A stretch of DNA of 64,000 nucleotides from Zobellia uliginosa (GCF_018860745.1 NZ_JAHKPY010000005.1:1-64000), one strand, 5' to 3'. Counted from the first letter of the stretch, positions 27,787 to 37,928 are shown. The notes: a model not told the origin generated them from the sequence alone. A program made the numbers and translations.

Positions 27787-30282
27787 ATGTCCAAAACAGT
27801 GTTTACCAAATTAATTTTCTCTTTACTAGTTATAAGCTCCTTATCAGCGGAAGCGCAAATTTTCAAAAAGAAAAAAGACAATACGGAAAAGTCAGACAAA
27901 AAAGAGGGTGATAAAAAAGATAAAATAAAACCATACGGAAAGGTCATCACCAAAGATGCAAAAACCGATAAAGGTCTTTTTGATATTCATAAGGTAAACG
28001 AAAACCATTTTTATGAAATTCCAGATTCGCTTTTCAATAAAGAAATGTTGATGGTGAGCAGGATTTCTAAAACGGCAACTGGTATTGGTTTTGGCGGGGG
28101 AAAAATAAACACACAAGTACTGAGATGGGAAAGAAAACCCAAGAAGGTGCTGCTACGTGTTGTTAGTCACGAAATTGTTGCAGCAGATTCCTTACCGGTA
28201 CATGAGGCTGTTGTAAATTCTAATTTTGAGCCGGTCCTTTTCGCTTTTGATATTATGGCGATAAAAAAGGATACGGTAAACCCTACTACGGTAATCCAAG
28301 TAAATGAACTTTTTGAAAAAGACACGCAAGCTTTTGGAATGCCGGATGCACTTAGAGATCAGTATAAGGTTTCTCGCTTAGATGAGGCTAGAAGCTATAT
28401 TGAATCTATTAAGAGCTATCCTTTAAATATAGAAGCGCGGCATGTAAAAACATACGCGGCAAAAAAACCGCCCAGTAATAGTAGTTTAGGTTCTATCTCA
28501 ATAGAAATCAACAATTCTATGATACTCTTGCCAGCGGAACCTATGAGACGGCGTTATTTTGATGAGCGCGTAGGATGGTTTGCCAGTGCCCAAACAGATT
28601 ATGGTCTGGATGCCCAGAAAAGTAAAACCGTTAAATTTCTTGATCGCTGGCGCCTAGAGGTCAAAGATGAGGATTTGGAGAAATACAATAACGGGGAACT
28701 GGTAGAGCCTAAAAAGCAGATTGTATATTACGTAGATAGGGCTACACCTAAAAAATGGCTTCCTTATATAAAGCAAGGTATTGAAGATTGGCAAATAGCT
28801 TTTGAAGAAGCCGGTTTTAAAAATGCCATTATTGCGAAAGAACCTCCTACCGTTCTAGAAGACCCTGAATGGTCTCCCGAGGATGTAAGGTATTCCGTAG
28901 TCCGTTATTTAGCCTCACCTATTCCCAACGCTAACGGACCCCATGTGAGCGATCCCCGTACTGGTGAAATTTTGGAGTCGGACATTAATTGGTACCATAA
29001 CGTAATGACCTTATTGCACAACTGGTTCTTTGTACAAACCGCGGCTATCAATCCCGATGCAAGAACTACCGAATTTAAAGATGAGATCATGGGGCGGCTA
29101 ATTCGTTTTGTTTCCGCCCATGAAGTAGGCCATACCTTAGGATTACCTCATAACATGGGTAGCAGTGTGGCATATGCAGTGGATTCACTCCGATCTGTTT
29201 CCTTCACTAAAAAGTATGGTACGGCCCCGTCTATAATGGATTATGCTCGTTTTAATTACGTTGCACAGCCAGAAGATGGCAATGTGGCCCTTATGCCCAA
29301 CATTGGTATCTACGATAAGTATGCTATTAAATGGGGCTACAGACCTATTCTAGATAGTACTACAGAAGAAGAAAATAAAGTTTTAGATAGTTGGATTCTG
29401 GAACATGCGGGAGACCCTCTTTACCGGTTTGGCCATCAACAGGTAGGTGATGTTGTAGACCCTAGCTCGCAAACCGAGGATTTAGGTGATGATGCCATTA
29501 AAGCCAGTTTATACGGCATAGAAAATTTAAAGCGTATTGTTCCCAACCTAATTACATGGACCAAAGAAGATGGAAAAACCTATGAAGACCTCAACAAGCT
29601 TTATGGCCAGGTTATAGCACAGTTCAATCGTTATATGGGTCATGTATCCAACAATGTTGGGGGTGTTTACGAGTATCAGAAAACCTATGACCAAGAGGGT
29701 GCTGTTTATATACCTGTGGCAAAACAACATCAGCAAGATTGTATGGCATTTTTGCAAGAACAACTATTTGCTACACCTAAGTGGTTAATAGACCAGAACA
29801 TTTTTAATAAGATCGAATATTCTGGATTTATCGAAAAAATCAGGGCAATGCAAACACGAACATTAAATAACATGTTGAGCTTAGGAAAGTTGCAACGCTT
29901 GTTGGAAAACGAAACTGCTAATCCCGCCGAAGCATATCATCTAACGGATATGATGAACGAGCTTCGTGGTGGTATATGGTCAGAACTTAAAAACGGACAA
30001 GACATTGACACCTACAGAAGAAATCTTCAGAAGGCACACGTGGAACGTTTGAATTATCTGATGACAGCAGAAGACCAAAAGAAGCAACCTGATTTTGGTG
30101 GCTATCAGAAATCAACAATCGTGCACACTAGTCAATCTGATATTCGTTCGGTTGCGCGAGCGGAACTACAAATCTTACAGCGAAACATTAAAAGTGCCAT
30201 TGCACGAACATCGGACAGTATGAGCAAATATCATTTACAGGATGTAAATGACCGTATTGAGCAGATTTTAGATCCCAAATAG
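27787..30282 (+). CDS. secreted zinc metalloprotease (DUF5117/DUF5118, metzincin type)
   Basis: 831 residues. The signal peptide ends SAEAQ (about 23) and a Lys-rich segment follows. The N-terminal DUF5118-like region (about 55-110) precedes the DUF5117-like domain (about 115-300). The catalytic domain has H445-E446-x-x-H449 and H455 in HEVGHTLGLPHN, and a Met-turn candidate in SIMDYARFNY, the arrangement of metzincins. A helical C-terminal domain ends the protein. It is probably periplasmic or outer-membrane associated, with unknown substrates. Confidence 0.9.
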   Translation: MSKTVFTKLIFSLLVISSLSAEAQIFKKKKDNTEKSDKKEGDKKDKIKPYGKVITKDAKTDKGLFDIHKVNENHFYEIPDSLFNKEMLMVSRISKTATGIGFGGGKINTQVLRWERKPKKVLLRVVSHEIVAADSLPVHEAVVNSNFEPVLFAFDIMAIKKDTVNPTTVIQVNELFEKDTQAFGMPDALRDQYKVSRLDEARSYIESIKSYPLNIEARHVKTYAAKKPPSNSSLGSISIEINNSMILLPAEPMRRRYFDERVGWFASAQTDYGLDAQKSKTVKFLDRWRLEVKDEDLEKYNNGELVEPKKQIVYYVDRATPKKWLPYIKQGIEDWQIAFEEAGFKNAIIAKEPPTVLEDPEWSPEDVRYSVVRYLASPIPNANGPHVSDPRTGEILESDINWYHNVMTLLHNWFFVQTAAINPDARTTEFKDEIMGRLIRFVSAHEVGHTLGLPHNMGSSVAYAVDSLRSVSFTKKYGTAPSIMDYARFNYVAQPEDGNVALMPNIGIYDKYAIKWGYRPILDSTTEEENKVLDSWILEHAGDPLYRFGHQQVGDVVDPSSQTEDLGDDAIKASLYGIENLKRIVPNLITWTKEDGKTYEDLNKLYGQVIAQFNRYMGHVSNNVGGVYEYQKTYDQEGAVYIPVAKQHQQDCMAFLQEQLFATPKWLIDQNIFNKIEYSGFIEKIRAMQTRTLNNMLSLGKLQRLLENETANPAEAYHLTDMMNELRGGIWSELKNGQDIDTYRRNLQKAHVERLNYLMTAEDQKKQPDFGGYQKSTIVHTSQSDIRSVARAELQILQRNIKSAIARTSDSMSKYHLQDVNDRIEQILDPK

Positions 30283-30379
30283 GACATTATTACCCAACTA
30301 CAGGTAAAGCAATAGATAAATCTTTAAAACGTTATAATTACGATAACGCCCAGATTTAAAAATAACTTTACCTGTTCTT

Positions 30380-31366
30380 ATGAAAACCTGCAAACTATTT
30401 TTTTCCCTTTTTTTTATCTTCACAATTTTCTCATGTTCTAACGATATTGAAACCTTGGTTGAGGACAATGAAACAGACAATCAAGAGGTTGTTGATGAGG
30501 AAGATACTCAGAAGGAAGAATCTGCAGATGATGAAGTTATTGAAGAGGAAGAAGAACAAGACAATAACGTACCCATTACAGATGAGGATTCTTTTAATTA
30601 TACCTATGACGGCAATGAAGTGTCTATAAACGAATGGACCGGACAAAAGGTAGAAAACACCCTTAGTATTTTAGCTGCGGCTTCAGATGGAAATTCTATT
30701 CACCTAGAATTCAACACCGCTGGTAATTTGGGCAAGATAAGCTCATATTCCGGAACCGATTTTGATTTTCCATCATCAGGAAGCTTTGCTTATTTCAGTT
30801 CAAATTTCATAGATTTTGAATTGATCAATATTGATGAGGAAAATAAAAAAGTACAGGTTGAATTTTCGGGAAAGCTATATGAGGATTCTTATGATATAGA
30901 ATCTAACTTTCATGAAGTACAAGGCAACTTTATCGTTAGCTACTTAGAGACGGATCCTAGCATTGCTCAACTAGGAACTCAAGCGGTTATAGATGGAAAA
31001 GACTGGTTTGGTACGAGCAGTTTACAAAATGGAGGTTTTCTTGAGGACTCTGATGTAACCTTTATAAGATTAAATGATTCTGAAAATGCGATTTCTATAA
31101 CTGTAAATCATGATACTACCACAGAAGGAAGCTACAGTTTTAATACAGATAGCAATTTAAATTCCGTTAAGCTTTTGCGGTATGACGCTGAAAACCATGA
31201 ATTTATTACCTACGAAACTTCAGGAACATTGGTGATTACCGAAAAAACAGTCGGCCCTCAGCTTTCAAGAATCAAAGGTGAGTTTAGCTTCACGGCCACT
31301 GCTCTTGACAACAGTACAAAAGAAATAACAAATGGCGCCTTCAACTTGGTCTATTCTACATATTAA
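30380..31366 (+). CDS. surface lipoprotein with acidic linker (DUF6252-like)
   Basis: 328 residues. The lipobox IFSC puts the lipid on Cys19. A strongly acidic linker (about 24-65, many Glu and Asp) resembles the linkers of the 16-21 kb lipoproteins. The rest is beta-rich in two halves (about 75-190 and 200-325) with EFSGKLYED-like and TEGSYSF strands, suggesting a duplicated fold. It lacks the ECF motif and the shared terminator, so I do not assign it to that regulon. The function is unknown. Confidence 0.75.
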   Translation: MKTCKLFFSLFFIFTIFSCSNDIETLVEDNETDNQEVVDEEDTQKEESADDEVIEEEEEQDNNVPITDEDSFNYTYDGNEVSINEWTGQKVENTLSILAAASDGNSIHLEFNTAGNLGKISSYSGTDFDFPSSGSFAYFSSNFIDFELINIDEENKKVQVEFSGKLYEDSYDIESNFHEVQGNFIVSYLETDPSIAQLGTQAVIDGKDWFGTSSLQNGGFLEDSDVTFIRLNDSENAISITVNHDTTTEGSYSFNTDSNLNSVKLLRYDAENHEFITYETSGTLVITEKTVGPQLSRIKGEFSFTATALDNSTKEITNGAFNLVYSTY

Positions 31367-31765
31367 TGATAGCTACGTCTTAAGTAAAGCCATATCTATT
31401 ATTTAAATTTTTAATCGAATCCTTTTTTAAGGAATCCTCTGAAGGTTTTGGAAGCTAGTTTAATTGGCCCCAGTCCATATCATACAGATGATATTTATTT
31501 CAATAGTATGAAAGACCGGATAAAAAGCCCTCTTTTTTATCTGAATTTCACTACCCGAATTATTATAGTAAAAAGGTCTTAACCCTGATAAATATCAGGC
31601 TCAACTAGACTTTACCATCGACGAAATACATCAAACTTCGGCGAAGTGATTTCGTAAACAACAATTATGGACAACTTTACCACATCCTTAGACCGCTTTA
31701 CAACAACCTAGCGTCTTGCCTTCTTCTTTTTTCTAAATTAGTATCAGAATCAAAAATTATATACC
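31367..31765. other. 399-bp intergenic region with two inverted repeats
   Basis: Contains a weak terminator-like repeat at 31519-31541 (GATAAAAAG / CTTTTTTATC), probably ending the preceding lipoprotein gene, and a palindrome CCTGATA-AA-TATCAGG at 31584-31599 that could be an operator. No convincing ORF was seen. Confidence 0.45.
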
Positions 31766-31921
31766 ATGTCTCAAAAACTTAAAAGTTCATTATACCTAGC
31801 CGCTTTCGTAATTGCATCCGTAGTATATTACAATCAAACAAATTCCGAACAGTCTCCCCAGACTGTAGAAATGGCATCGGCAGATATGGAACAAGTTATC
31901 AATCCTGAGGCATTGGATTAA
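31766..31921 (+). CDS. small single-TM or exported peptide (51 aa)
   Basis: ATG at 31766, TAA at 31919-31921. The N-terminal half is one hydrophobic helix (SSLYLAAFVIASVVYY) and the C-terminal half is an acidic, soluble tail (SADMEQVINPEALD). A strong terminator follows 33 bp later, which supports a real transcription unit. I do not recognise the family. Confidence 0.6.
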   Translation: MSQKLKSSLYLAAFVIASVVYYNQTNSEQSPQTVEMASADMEQVINPEALD

Positions 31922-31953
31922 AATACATTAACATTGAACGACCTACTATGTTA

Positions 31954-31986
31954 GGGCAAAGAAATAACTTCTTTGCCCTTTTTTTA
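31954..31986 (+). terminator. terminator after the small peptide gene
   Basis: A 10-bp perfect stem GGGCAAAGAA / TTCTTTGCCC with a 5-nt loop and an eight-T run. Confidence 0.92.
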
Positions 31987-32097
31987 TGCCCGCAACTATG
32001 TCGTTCCAAGCTGTTAATTATTCCATAAAGTCCATAGCTCGGTTAAACCTTAGCTTTCTTTTCTGTTCTAAGGAGTATAATCTTAATAAAAAATAAC

Positions 32098-32541
32098 ATG
32101 AAAAAGATAATTGTAGCATTAGTATGTATGGTTGGCCTTACCGCAATGGCCCAAAGAGAAAAAGGACATGGAAGAGATGGTATGAAAGATTTGACTGCTG
32201 AGCAAATAGCAACACTTCACACCAAGAAAATGACATTGGCCTTAGATTTGACATCTACCCAACAGAAACAAGTAAATGCCATTAATTTGGAGGAAGCAAA
32301 AATGCGTAAAGCGAAATTCGAAAAACGTAAAGCCCAAAAAGAAGAAGGGGAACGTAAAAAACCAACTTCAGAAGAGAAATACGCTATGCAGAATGAAAAG
32401 TTGGATAAGATGATTGCCCGTAAAGCCGAGATGAAGAAAATTCTTTCTGCCGAGCAATACGAGAAATGGCAAAAAATGCAAGAGCATAGAGGCAAAAGAA
32501 ACTCCCGAGAGAAAAAAGGAGAACGCAAGTCAAAAAAGTGA
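32098..32541 (+). CDS. Spy/CpxP-like periplasmic protein
   Basis: 147 residues. The signal peptide ends AMAQ (19). The mature protein is almost entirely helical and very rich in Lys, Glu and Arg. LTxxQ-type motifs (LDLTSTQQKQV, ILSAEQYEKW) recall the Spy/CpxP fold of envelope chaperones and metal-stress proteins. The basic C-terminus (KKGERKSKK) is unusually charged. It is a single-gene unit bounded by two terminators. Confidence 0.8.
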   Translation: MKKIIVALVCMVGLTAMAQREKGHGRDGMKDLTAEQIATLHTKKMTLALDLTSTQQKQVNAINLEEAKMRKAKFEKRKAQKEEGERKKPTSEEKYAMQNEKLDKMIARKAEMKKILSAEQYEKWQKMQEHRGKRNSREKKGERKSKK

Positions 32542-32560
32542 GAGTAACTTTTTAGGTAAG

Positions 32561-32592
32561 AAAGGGCAGCACCTATGTGCTGCCCTTTTTTT
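32561..32592 (+). terminator. terminator of Spy-like gene
   Basis: A 12-bp stem AAAGGGCAGCAC / GTGCTGCCCTTT followed by T's. Confidence 0.93.
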
Positions 32593-32646
32593 ATTTTTTT
32601 GTCTTACTACTTATTTCCTACTTTTATAAAATACTAAAAACTGTAA

Positions 32647-33135
32647 ATGACCGAAAGTCTTAAAAGCATTACCTCTAAAGTGTACACGCCATGCAAGTTA
32701 GTTGTATCAAAATTTGAGTTGGAACCAGAGAGCAAAGCGTATGAAGCCTCCAAATTCCAACTAAACAATACTAAAGTAATTTACAGGCATGCCAAAATAA
32801 CACCTAAAAAAGTTGGCCAATTCGTTACTTTCTGGAAGCGAACAGAAAATGGTACTATAGCTCCACTAGAGGAAACCGATGAATTTGATTTTTTTGTTAT
32901 TAGCGTCCGAAAAGGTAATTTAGAAGGCCAATTTGTATTTCCTAAGAAAGTACTTTTACAAAAGGGATTAGTTTCCACATCTGTAAAAGAAGGTAAAAGA
33001 GGTTTTCGCGTATATCCGTTATGGGATACCGCAATAAGTAAACAAGCCAAGAACACACAGAAATGGCAACTGAATTACTTTTATCAAATAGATAGTAAAA
33101 TCAATTTAATCAAAGTATCCAATCTTTTCAGTTAG
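32647..33135 (+). CDS. MepB-family protein
   Basis: 162 residues, no signal peptide. The central segment (YRHAKITPKKVGQFVTFWKR, then DEFDFFVISVRKGNLEGQFVFPK) and the C-terminal GKRGFRVYPLWD are typical of MepB proteins. The family is widespread; its name comes from the Staphylococcus mepRAB operon and its biochemical role is not established. It precedes a small DUF1059-like gene by 29 bp on the same strand. Confidence 0.88.
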   Translation: MTESLKSITSKVYTPCKLVVSKFELEPESKAYEASKFQLNNTKVIYRHAKITPKKVGQFVTFWKRTENGTIAPLEETDEFDFFVISVRKGNLEGQFVFPKKVLLQKGLVSTSVKEGKRGFRVYPLWDTAISKQAKNTQKWQLNYFYQIDSKINLIKVSNLFS

Positions 33136-33164
33136 GTAACAATAACTATAAAACCGCTGTAATT

Positions 33165-33407
33165 ATGAAAACAATGACATGCAAACAACTAGGTGGCGCC
33201 TGCAACATGGAATTCTCAGCAAATACTTTTGAGGAAATGGCCGAATTAAGTAAAAGTCACGGCATAGTAATGTTCCAAAAAGGAGATGCACCCCATTTAA
33301 AAGCGATGAAAGAAATGCAAGACCTTATGCAAAGCCCTAATGGCATGCAGAATTGGTTCGAAAACAAAAGAAAAGAATTTGCGTCACTACCAGATAATAC
33401 GCTGTAA
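33165..33407 (+). CDS. DUF1059-like small protein
   Basis: 80 residues, cytoplasmic. It begins MKTMTCKQLGGACNMEF with two Cys in the family position and has the NTFEEMAELSKSHG segment typical of DUF1059 proteins, ending in a short helical tail. Function unknown. It probably shares a transcript with the MepB gene and ends convergently with hemL, 6 bp apart. Confidence 0.85.
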   Translation: MKTMTCKQLGGACNMEFSANTFEEMAELSKSHGIVMFQKGDAPHLKAMKEMQDLMQSPNGMQNWFENKRKEFASLPDNTL

Positions 33408-33413
33408 AAGGTT

Positions 33414-34694
33414 TTACAAATTCACTTTTTTAAGGGCATTTACAGTCTCGTCTATATCTGCATAGCTTAAATCATCGTTCAAAAAATAACTTTCAAAGGC
33501 ACTTGGAGGCAAGTAAACCCCATGCTCTAACATTCCGTGAAAGTATTTTTTAAAAGTTTCATTATTACCTTTCGCAGAACTCGCAAAATCAACCACGCCT
33601 TCTTCGGTAAAATGTACTGATATCATACTTCCAAACCGGTTAATCCGATAAGGAACGTCTTTTCCTTTTAAAACAGCATCCAAACCTTCATGAAGATAAG
33701 CTGTCTTTTTAGCTAAACTTTCAAAAACTTCTGGCTTACTATTCAATTCGGTAAGCATAGCAAGACCTGCAGCCATAGCTAATGGATTTCCGCTTAATGT
33801 TCCTGCTTGATACACTGGCCCTTCAGGAGCCAGATGAGACATGATTTCATTTTTGGCGGCAAAAGCACCAACCGGCAAACCGCCACCTATTACTTTACCA
33901 AAACAAACTATATCCGCATCAATACCCAAAGCTTCCTGAGCCCCTCCTTTTCCTAAACGGAAACCGGTCATCACCTCATCGAACAATAATAGAATTCCTT
34001 CTTGAGTACAAAGTTCACGAAGACCTTTTATGAAATCATCCGAAGGAACAATACATCCCATGTTACCTGCAACCGGCTCAATAATTACCGTTGCTATTTC
34101 ACCTTTATTTGCAGCAACCAAAGCCCTAACACTTTCAATATCATTATAAGTAGCCAACAGTGTATCCTTTGCTGTTCCTTGTGTTACGCCAGGACTATTG
34201 GGACTACCAAAAGTAACCGCACCACTACCCGCTTGTATAAGAAATGAATCTGAATGACCATGATAGCAACCCGCAAATTTTATGATTTTATCTTTTCCTG
34301 TATATCCACGAGCCAAGCGTACGGCACTCATACAAGCTTCCGTCCCGCTGTTAACAAATCTTATTTTATCAATATTTGGCACCATAGATACCGCCAGTTG
34401 CGCCAGCTGCGTTTCAATTTCAGTTGGCATTCCAAAAGAGGTACCTTGCTTGGCCTTTTCAATTACCGCATTGATTACCGGTTCATGGGCGTGGCCTAAA
34501 ATAAGCGGGCCCCAAGAAGCGATATAATCAATTAATTTATTGCCATCCTCATCATAGAGATAAGCACCTTTTGCTTTTTTCACGAAAATAGGGTCTCCAC
34601 CTACGGCTTTAAAAGCACGAACTGGTGAGTTAACCCCTCCTGGAATATATTTTTGCGCCTCGGCAAAAAGGGCGCTACTTCTTTGGTATAACAT
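33414..34694 (-). CDS. hemL: glutamate-1-semialdehyde 2,1-aminomutase
   Basis: 426 residues, cytoplasmic PLP enzyme. It turns glutamate-1-semialdehyde into 5-aminolevulinate in the C5 route to haem. The PLP Lys is K267 ([15 protein letters not shown]). Other family motifs are [17 protein letters not shown] and CYHGHSD. Length is standard. It is the last gene of a three-gene operon: its ATG abuts the stop of the glucosaminidase gene. Confidence 0.97.
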   Translation of the reverse strand: MLYQRSSALFAEAQKYIPGGVNSPVRAFKAVGGDPIFVKKAKGAYLYDEDGNKLIDYIASWGPLILGHAHEPVINAVIEKAKQGTSFGMPTEIETQLAQLAVSMVPNIDKIRFVNSGTEACMSAVRLARGYTGKDKIIKFAGCYHGHSDSFLIQAGSGAVTFGSPNSPGVTQGTAKDTLLATYNDIESVRALVAANKGEIATVIIEPVAGNMGCIVPSDDFIKGLRELCTQEGILLLFDEVMTGFRLGKGGAQEALGIDADIVCFGKVIGGGLPVGAFAAKNEIMSHLAPEGPVYQAGTLSGNPLAMAAGLAMLTELNSKPEVFESLAKKTAYLHEGLDAVLKGKDVPYRINRFGSMISVHFTEEGVVDFASSAKGNNETFKKYFHGMLEHGVYLPPSAFESYFLNDDLSYADIDETVNALKKVNL

Positions 34695-35552
34695 CTATTT
34701 ATTGAAATTTTCTGTCTTAACGGTAATTTTTTGACCAATGGCTAAATTGTTATCATACATATAGTTCCATCGTTTTAATTCATCAACGGAAACGGAATAG
34801 GCTCTAGAAATGGAGTACAATGTATCTCCTTTTTGTACCACATGTACTTTATTCTGGCTCCGAGAAGAGGAGGCAATTACAGGCTCTTCCTTTCGTTTGC
34901 CATAGCCTTGGCTTACTATCTCCGTATCATATTTATAAAGTTCATAACGTTCTATCAGCGAAATCAACTTCTGAGGATAGCGTTTATCTGTGGCGTAACC
35001 CGCCTGTCTTAGGCCTTTTGCCCATCTTTTATAATCATCATTATTATAATCGAATAAAAAAGCATAACGGGATCGATCTCTTAAAAACAAGCTGTGATCA
35101 CGGTAAGAATACATGGGGTGGTTATATTTTCTGAAACACTCCCCTTTTTCATCATCATCATGAAAATCAAAATCGCCTTGCCAACCGGTATGGCATTTAA
35201 TTCCAAAATGATTGTTGGTTTTAAGGGCCAAAGCTCCCTTTCCAAGTCCACTTTCCAGTAAACCCTGAGCTAAAGTTATACTTGCAGGAATACCAAAAGC
35301 TTTCATTTCCATTTGGGCAACTTCGGAAAAAGTCTCTACGTATTCTTCTGGAGAACCTATACTAAAGCGCAAAAATCTCCCTGTATCCTCAGGCATTGGG
35401 TATAAACCGTCATCAGTTTTCTTAACCTCTTCTTTAACTACTACTTCTGCTTTCTTTTTTGGAGATTCGGTTCTAGACGAAACCGTTCGTTTTGCTTTAC
35501 ACCCAATAAAAAATATGCTCAAAAGAGACAATACTACAAGCCTACGTATCAT
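34695..35552 (-). CDS. N-acetylglucosaminidase lipoprotein with LysM domain
   Basis: 285 residues. The signal peptide has lipobox FIGC (Cys18). The glucosaminidase domain (about 75-215; ITLAQGLLESGLGKGALALK, then NHFGIKCH) is of the FlgJ/LytG type that cuts peptidoglycan glycan strands, with the conserved Glu in LLESGLG. A C-terminal LysM domain (about 235-282; VVQKGDTLYSISRAY) binds peptidoglycan. It overlaps the upstream gene by 4 bp (ATGA) and abuts hemL, so the three are co-transcribed although unrelated in pathway. Confidence 0.93.
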   Translation of the reverse strand: MIRRLVVLSLLSIFFIGCKAKRTVSSRTESPKKKAEVVVKEEVKKTDDGLYPMPEDTGRFLRFSIGSPEEYVETFSEVAQMEMKAFGIPASITLAQGLLESGLGKGALALKTNNHFGIKCHTGWQGDFDFHDDDEKGECFRKYNHPMYSYRDHSLFLRDRSRYAFLFDYNNDDYKRWAKGLRQAGYATDKRYPQKLISLIERYELYKYDTEIVSQGYGKRKEEPVIASSSRSQNKVHVVQKGDTLYSISRAYSVSVDELKRWNYMYDNNLAIGQKITVKTENFNK

Positions 35553-36460
35553 ATGTTTATTAATGGTAGATTTTTCTTTTGCAAGTTACGGTTCATTCCG
35601 TTAATTCCTTGAAGCCCTCCACTATGAACGACCAGAATCTTTGTTTGAGGAGGGAAGTAATCTTTCTGAATCAAATCTAAAATGCCATACATCATTTTAC
35701 CCGTATAGATCGGGTCTAATGGTATATGGGTCTCTATTTTAAAATCGTTCAAGAAATGTATCAACTCTTCGGTAATCTTTGCATAACCTCCAAAATGATA
35801 ACCTGTTATCAACTCCCAATTTTCCTTCAGTGCAAATTTACAAATATCTTCTTGTAAAAAATCCCCTTTAAGTGCTGGAAACCCTAAAACTTTTTGCGAA
35901 TCAAAAGCAGCATTACTAATCCCGGCAATAGTACCTCCTGTTCCTACTGCACAACAAACTATATCAAAATCAGCATCCGTAGTTCTTAAAATTTCTTCAC
36001 ACCCCTTAATGGCCAAGGGGTTTGTACCGCCTTCTGGCAAAGAATAGAAAGCTCCAAACTCTTCTTTAAGATGCTCTAAAAATTCTGGATTACTCTTTTC
36101 CCGATAGGAAGTTCTAGAAATAAACTTAAATCTCATTCCATGAGAATGAGCCTGTTTTAAAGTACTGTTTTCCTGCCATTTTTTGGCAAGTTCTTCTCCA
36201 CGAATAATGCCTATAGTGTTCAGACCATGTATTTTTCCGGCATAAGCGGTGGCTGCAATATGATTGGAAAAAGCACCTCCAAACGTTAAAAGTGTATCAA
36301 AACCTTGTGTTTTGGCTTCCTCCAAATTGTATTTGAGCTTTCTATATTTATTACCTGAGATGAAAGGATGTATACGATCTTCTCGCTTAAGAAAAAGATC
36401 TACCCCTTTTTGGGCAAGTATATCTAAATGTACTTGTTGATTCTCAGTAGTTTCTTGCAT
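35549..36460 (-). CDS. ACC deaminase / D-cysteine desulfhydrase-family PLP enzyme
   Basis: About 303 residues. I chose the ATG at 36460; an earlier in-frame ATG (36493) would add a hydrophobic stretch that overlaps the likely promoter. The PLP Lys is K38 in SGNKYRKLKYNL, and FGGAFSNHIAATA and CCAVGTGGTIAG match the phosphate-binding and substrate loops. Members act on D-cysteine or 1-aminocyclopropane-1-carboxylate; the sequence does not decide which. It is the first gene of the operon with the glucosaminidase and hemL. Confidence 0.88.
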   Translation of the reverse strand: MQETTENQQVHLDILAQKGVDLFLKREDRIHPFISGNKYRKLKYNLEEAKTQGFDTLLTFGGAFSNHIAATAYAGKIHGLNTIGIIRGEELAKKWQENSTLKQAHSHGMRFKFISRTSYREKSNPEFLEHLKEEFGAFYSLPEGGTNPLAIKGCEEILRTTDADFDIVCCAVGTGGTIAGISNAAFDSQKVLGFPALKGDFLQEDICKFALKENWELITGYHFGGYAKITEELIHFLNDFKIETHIPLDPIYTGKMMYGILDLIQKDYFPPQTKILVVHSGGLQGINGMNRNLQKKNLPLINI

Positions 36461-36466
36461 ACTTAA

Positions 36467-36500
36467 CAAAAGTAATACGAAAAAAAATGCCATTAAAGCA
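36467..36500 (-). promoter_or_regulatory. candidate promoter of the deaminase-hemL operon
   Basis: On the minus strand, TTG (36500-36498), 23 nt, then TACTTTTG (36474-36467), matching the Bacteroidota -33/-7 pattern. The leader would be very short. Confidence 0.45.
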
Positions 36501-36527
36501 AAGAGGGGATTATGACCGGTACAAGTT

Positions 36528-36869
36528 TTAGCTTACCTGAAATATATATTTAAAAAAACTAAAAGCCTTACGCTCATTCGTATAGTTAAGATTATTCTCA
36601 TTTATATATGCTTCACGTTCAAAACTGATATTCTGATACGCCTTGTAACTATCAAAATAGATAGCAGTTCGTATAAGCCATTCTGAGATATAGAAAAAGT
36701 AGAAAAAAACAATCAACAGTTCTTGCTGTTGTTTTAAGTGAATCTTCTCATGATTGATCAATACAATATCTTCTTTGAGTTCATCATGTTTTAAAATGAT
36801 GAAGGGCCAAAGTGATAGACCAACATAGTTCTTATAAAAAAAATGTTTAAAGACTAAGATCATAATCAA
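36528..36869 (-). CDS. small HExxH membrane protein (M56-like remnant?)
   Basis: 113 residues. HEKIH (residues about 40-44) is followed by a hydrophobic stretch (LLIVFFYFFYISEWLI) and, about 40 residues further, by SFEREAYIN, a placing of the third Glu ligand that resembles gluzincins such as M48/M56. It is far shorter than those peptidases, so it may be a minimal zinc protein. It stands alone on the minus strand upstream of the deaminase operon. Confidence 0.65.
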   Translation of the reverse strand: MIMILVFKHFFYKNYVGLSLWPFIILKHDELKEDIVLINHEKIHLKQQQELLIVFFYFFYISEWLIRTAIYFDSYKAYQNISFEREAYINENNLNYTNERKAFSFFKYIFQVS

Positions 36870-36924
36870 AGGTTTAAACGGTACTTAATAGAGTTAATTG
36901 TCATTAAGCCGTCATATTCGATAA

Positions 36925-37227
<303 letters not shown>

Positions 37228-37307
37228 AAAAACAGGTTGTTCGGCATGATTTTTGAGACTATTTTCTTAGAAAAAGAATGTATTAACACCAAATACTAAA
37301 ATTTGTT

Positions 37308-37868
37308 ATGAAAAAAATCAAAATCCTTATAGTACCTATGCTAGTACTACTTTTCCTAAGCTCCTGTACATCTGTGCGTGTGCTTTCGGATTACGACAAA
37401 GAGGCCAATTTCAATAGCTACAAAACGTACGCCTTTTACAAAACGGGAATTGACAAAGCCCAAATTTCCGATTTGGACAAAAAACGGATTCTTAGGGCCA
37501 TTGAGGCCGAGATGACCAATCGCGGTTTTTCAAAATCCGATAACCCGGACATTATGGTAAGTATTTTTACTAAAGAAAAAGAACAGGTGGACATCTACAA
37601 CAACTACTGGGGTGGTGGTTGGGGCTGGGGCTGGAACCCTTATTACTGGGGTCCTGGCTGGGGCGGAGGTAATAATGTAAGCACTCGCACCGAAGGGTCG
37701 CTATATATTGACCTAATAGATTCTAAAACTAAAGAATTGGTATGGCAGGGCAAAGGTGTTGGTAATTTGAACAACATTAGCAATATAGAGAAAAAAGAAC
37801 AGCGCATACGTGAATTTGTTTCCGAGATTTTAATGCAATACCCACCCAATGTGGTAGCCGCTAAGTAA
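37308..37868 (+). CDS. DUF4136 lipoprotein
   Basis: 186 residues. The lipobox LSSC puts the lipid at Cys20. DUF4136 features include the YDKEANFNSYKTYAFY start and a C-terminal helix. A Gly/Trp-rich insertion (GGGWGWGWNPYYWGPGWGGG, about 102-121) is inserted in the middle. The function is unknown; family members are envelope lipoproteins. Followed by a terminator. Confidence 0.9.
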   Translation: MKKIKILIVPMLVLLFLSSCTSVRVLSDYDKEANFNSYKTYAFYKTGIDKAQISDLDKKRILRAIEAEMTNRGFSKSDNPDIMVSIFTKEKEQVDIYNNYWGGGWGWGWNPYYWGPGWGGGNNVSTRTEGSLYIDLIDSKTKELVWQGKGVGNLNNISNIEKKEQRIREFVSEILMQYPPNVVAAK

Positions 37869-37899
37869 CAAAATTGTAATTTGCTTAAACACATTAATA

Positions 37900-37928
37900 A
37901 AAGCTCTTTAAATTAAAGAGCTTTTTTT
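37900..37928 (+). terminator. terminator after DUF4136 gene
   Basis: Stem AAGCTCTTT / AAAGAGCTT with loop AATT and a seven-T run. Confidence 0.88.

Noticed and set aside
32042-32052. GGTTAAACCTT upstream of the Spy-like gene, similar to the ECF motif
   Set aside because: An extra A breaks the core and the -10-like half is missing.
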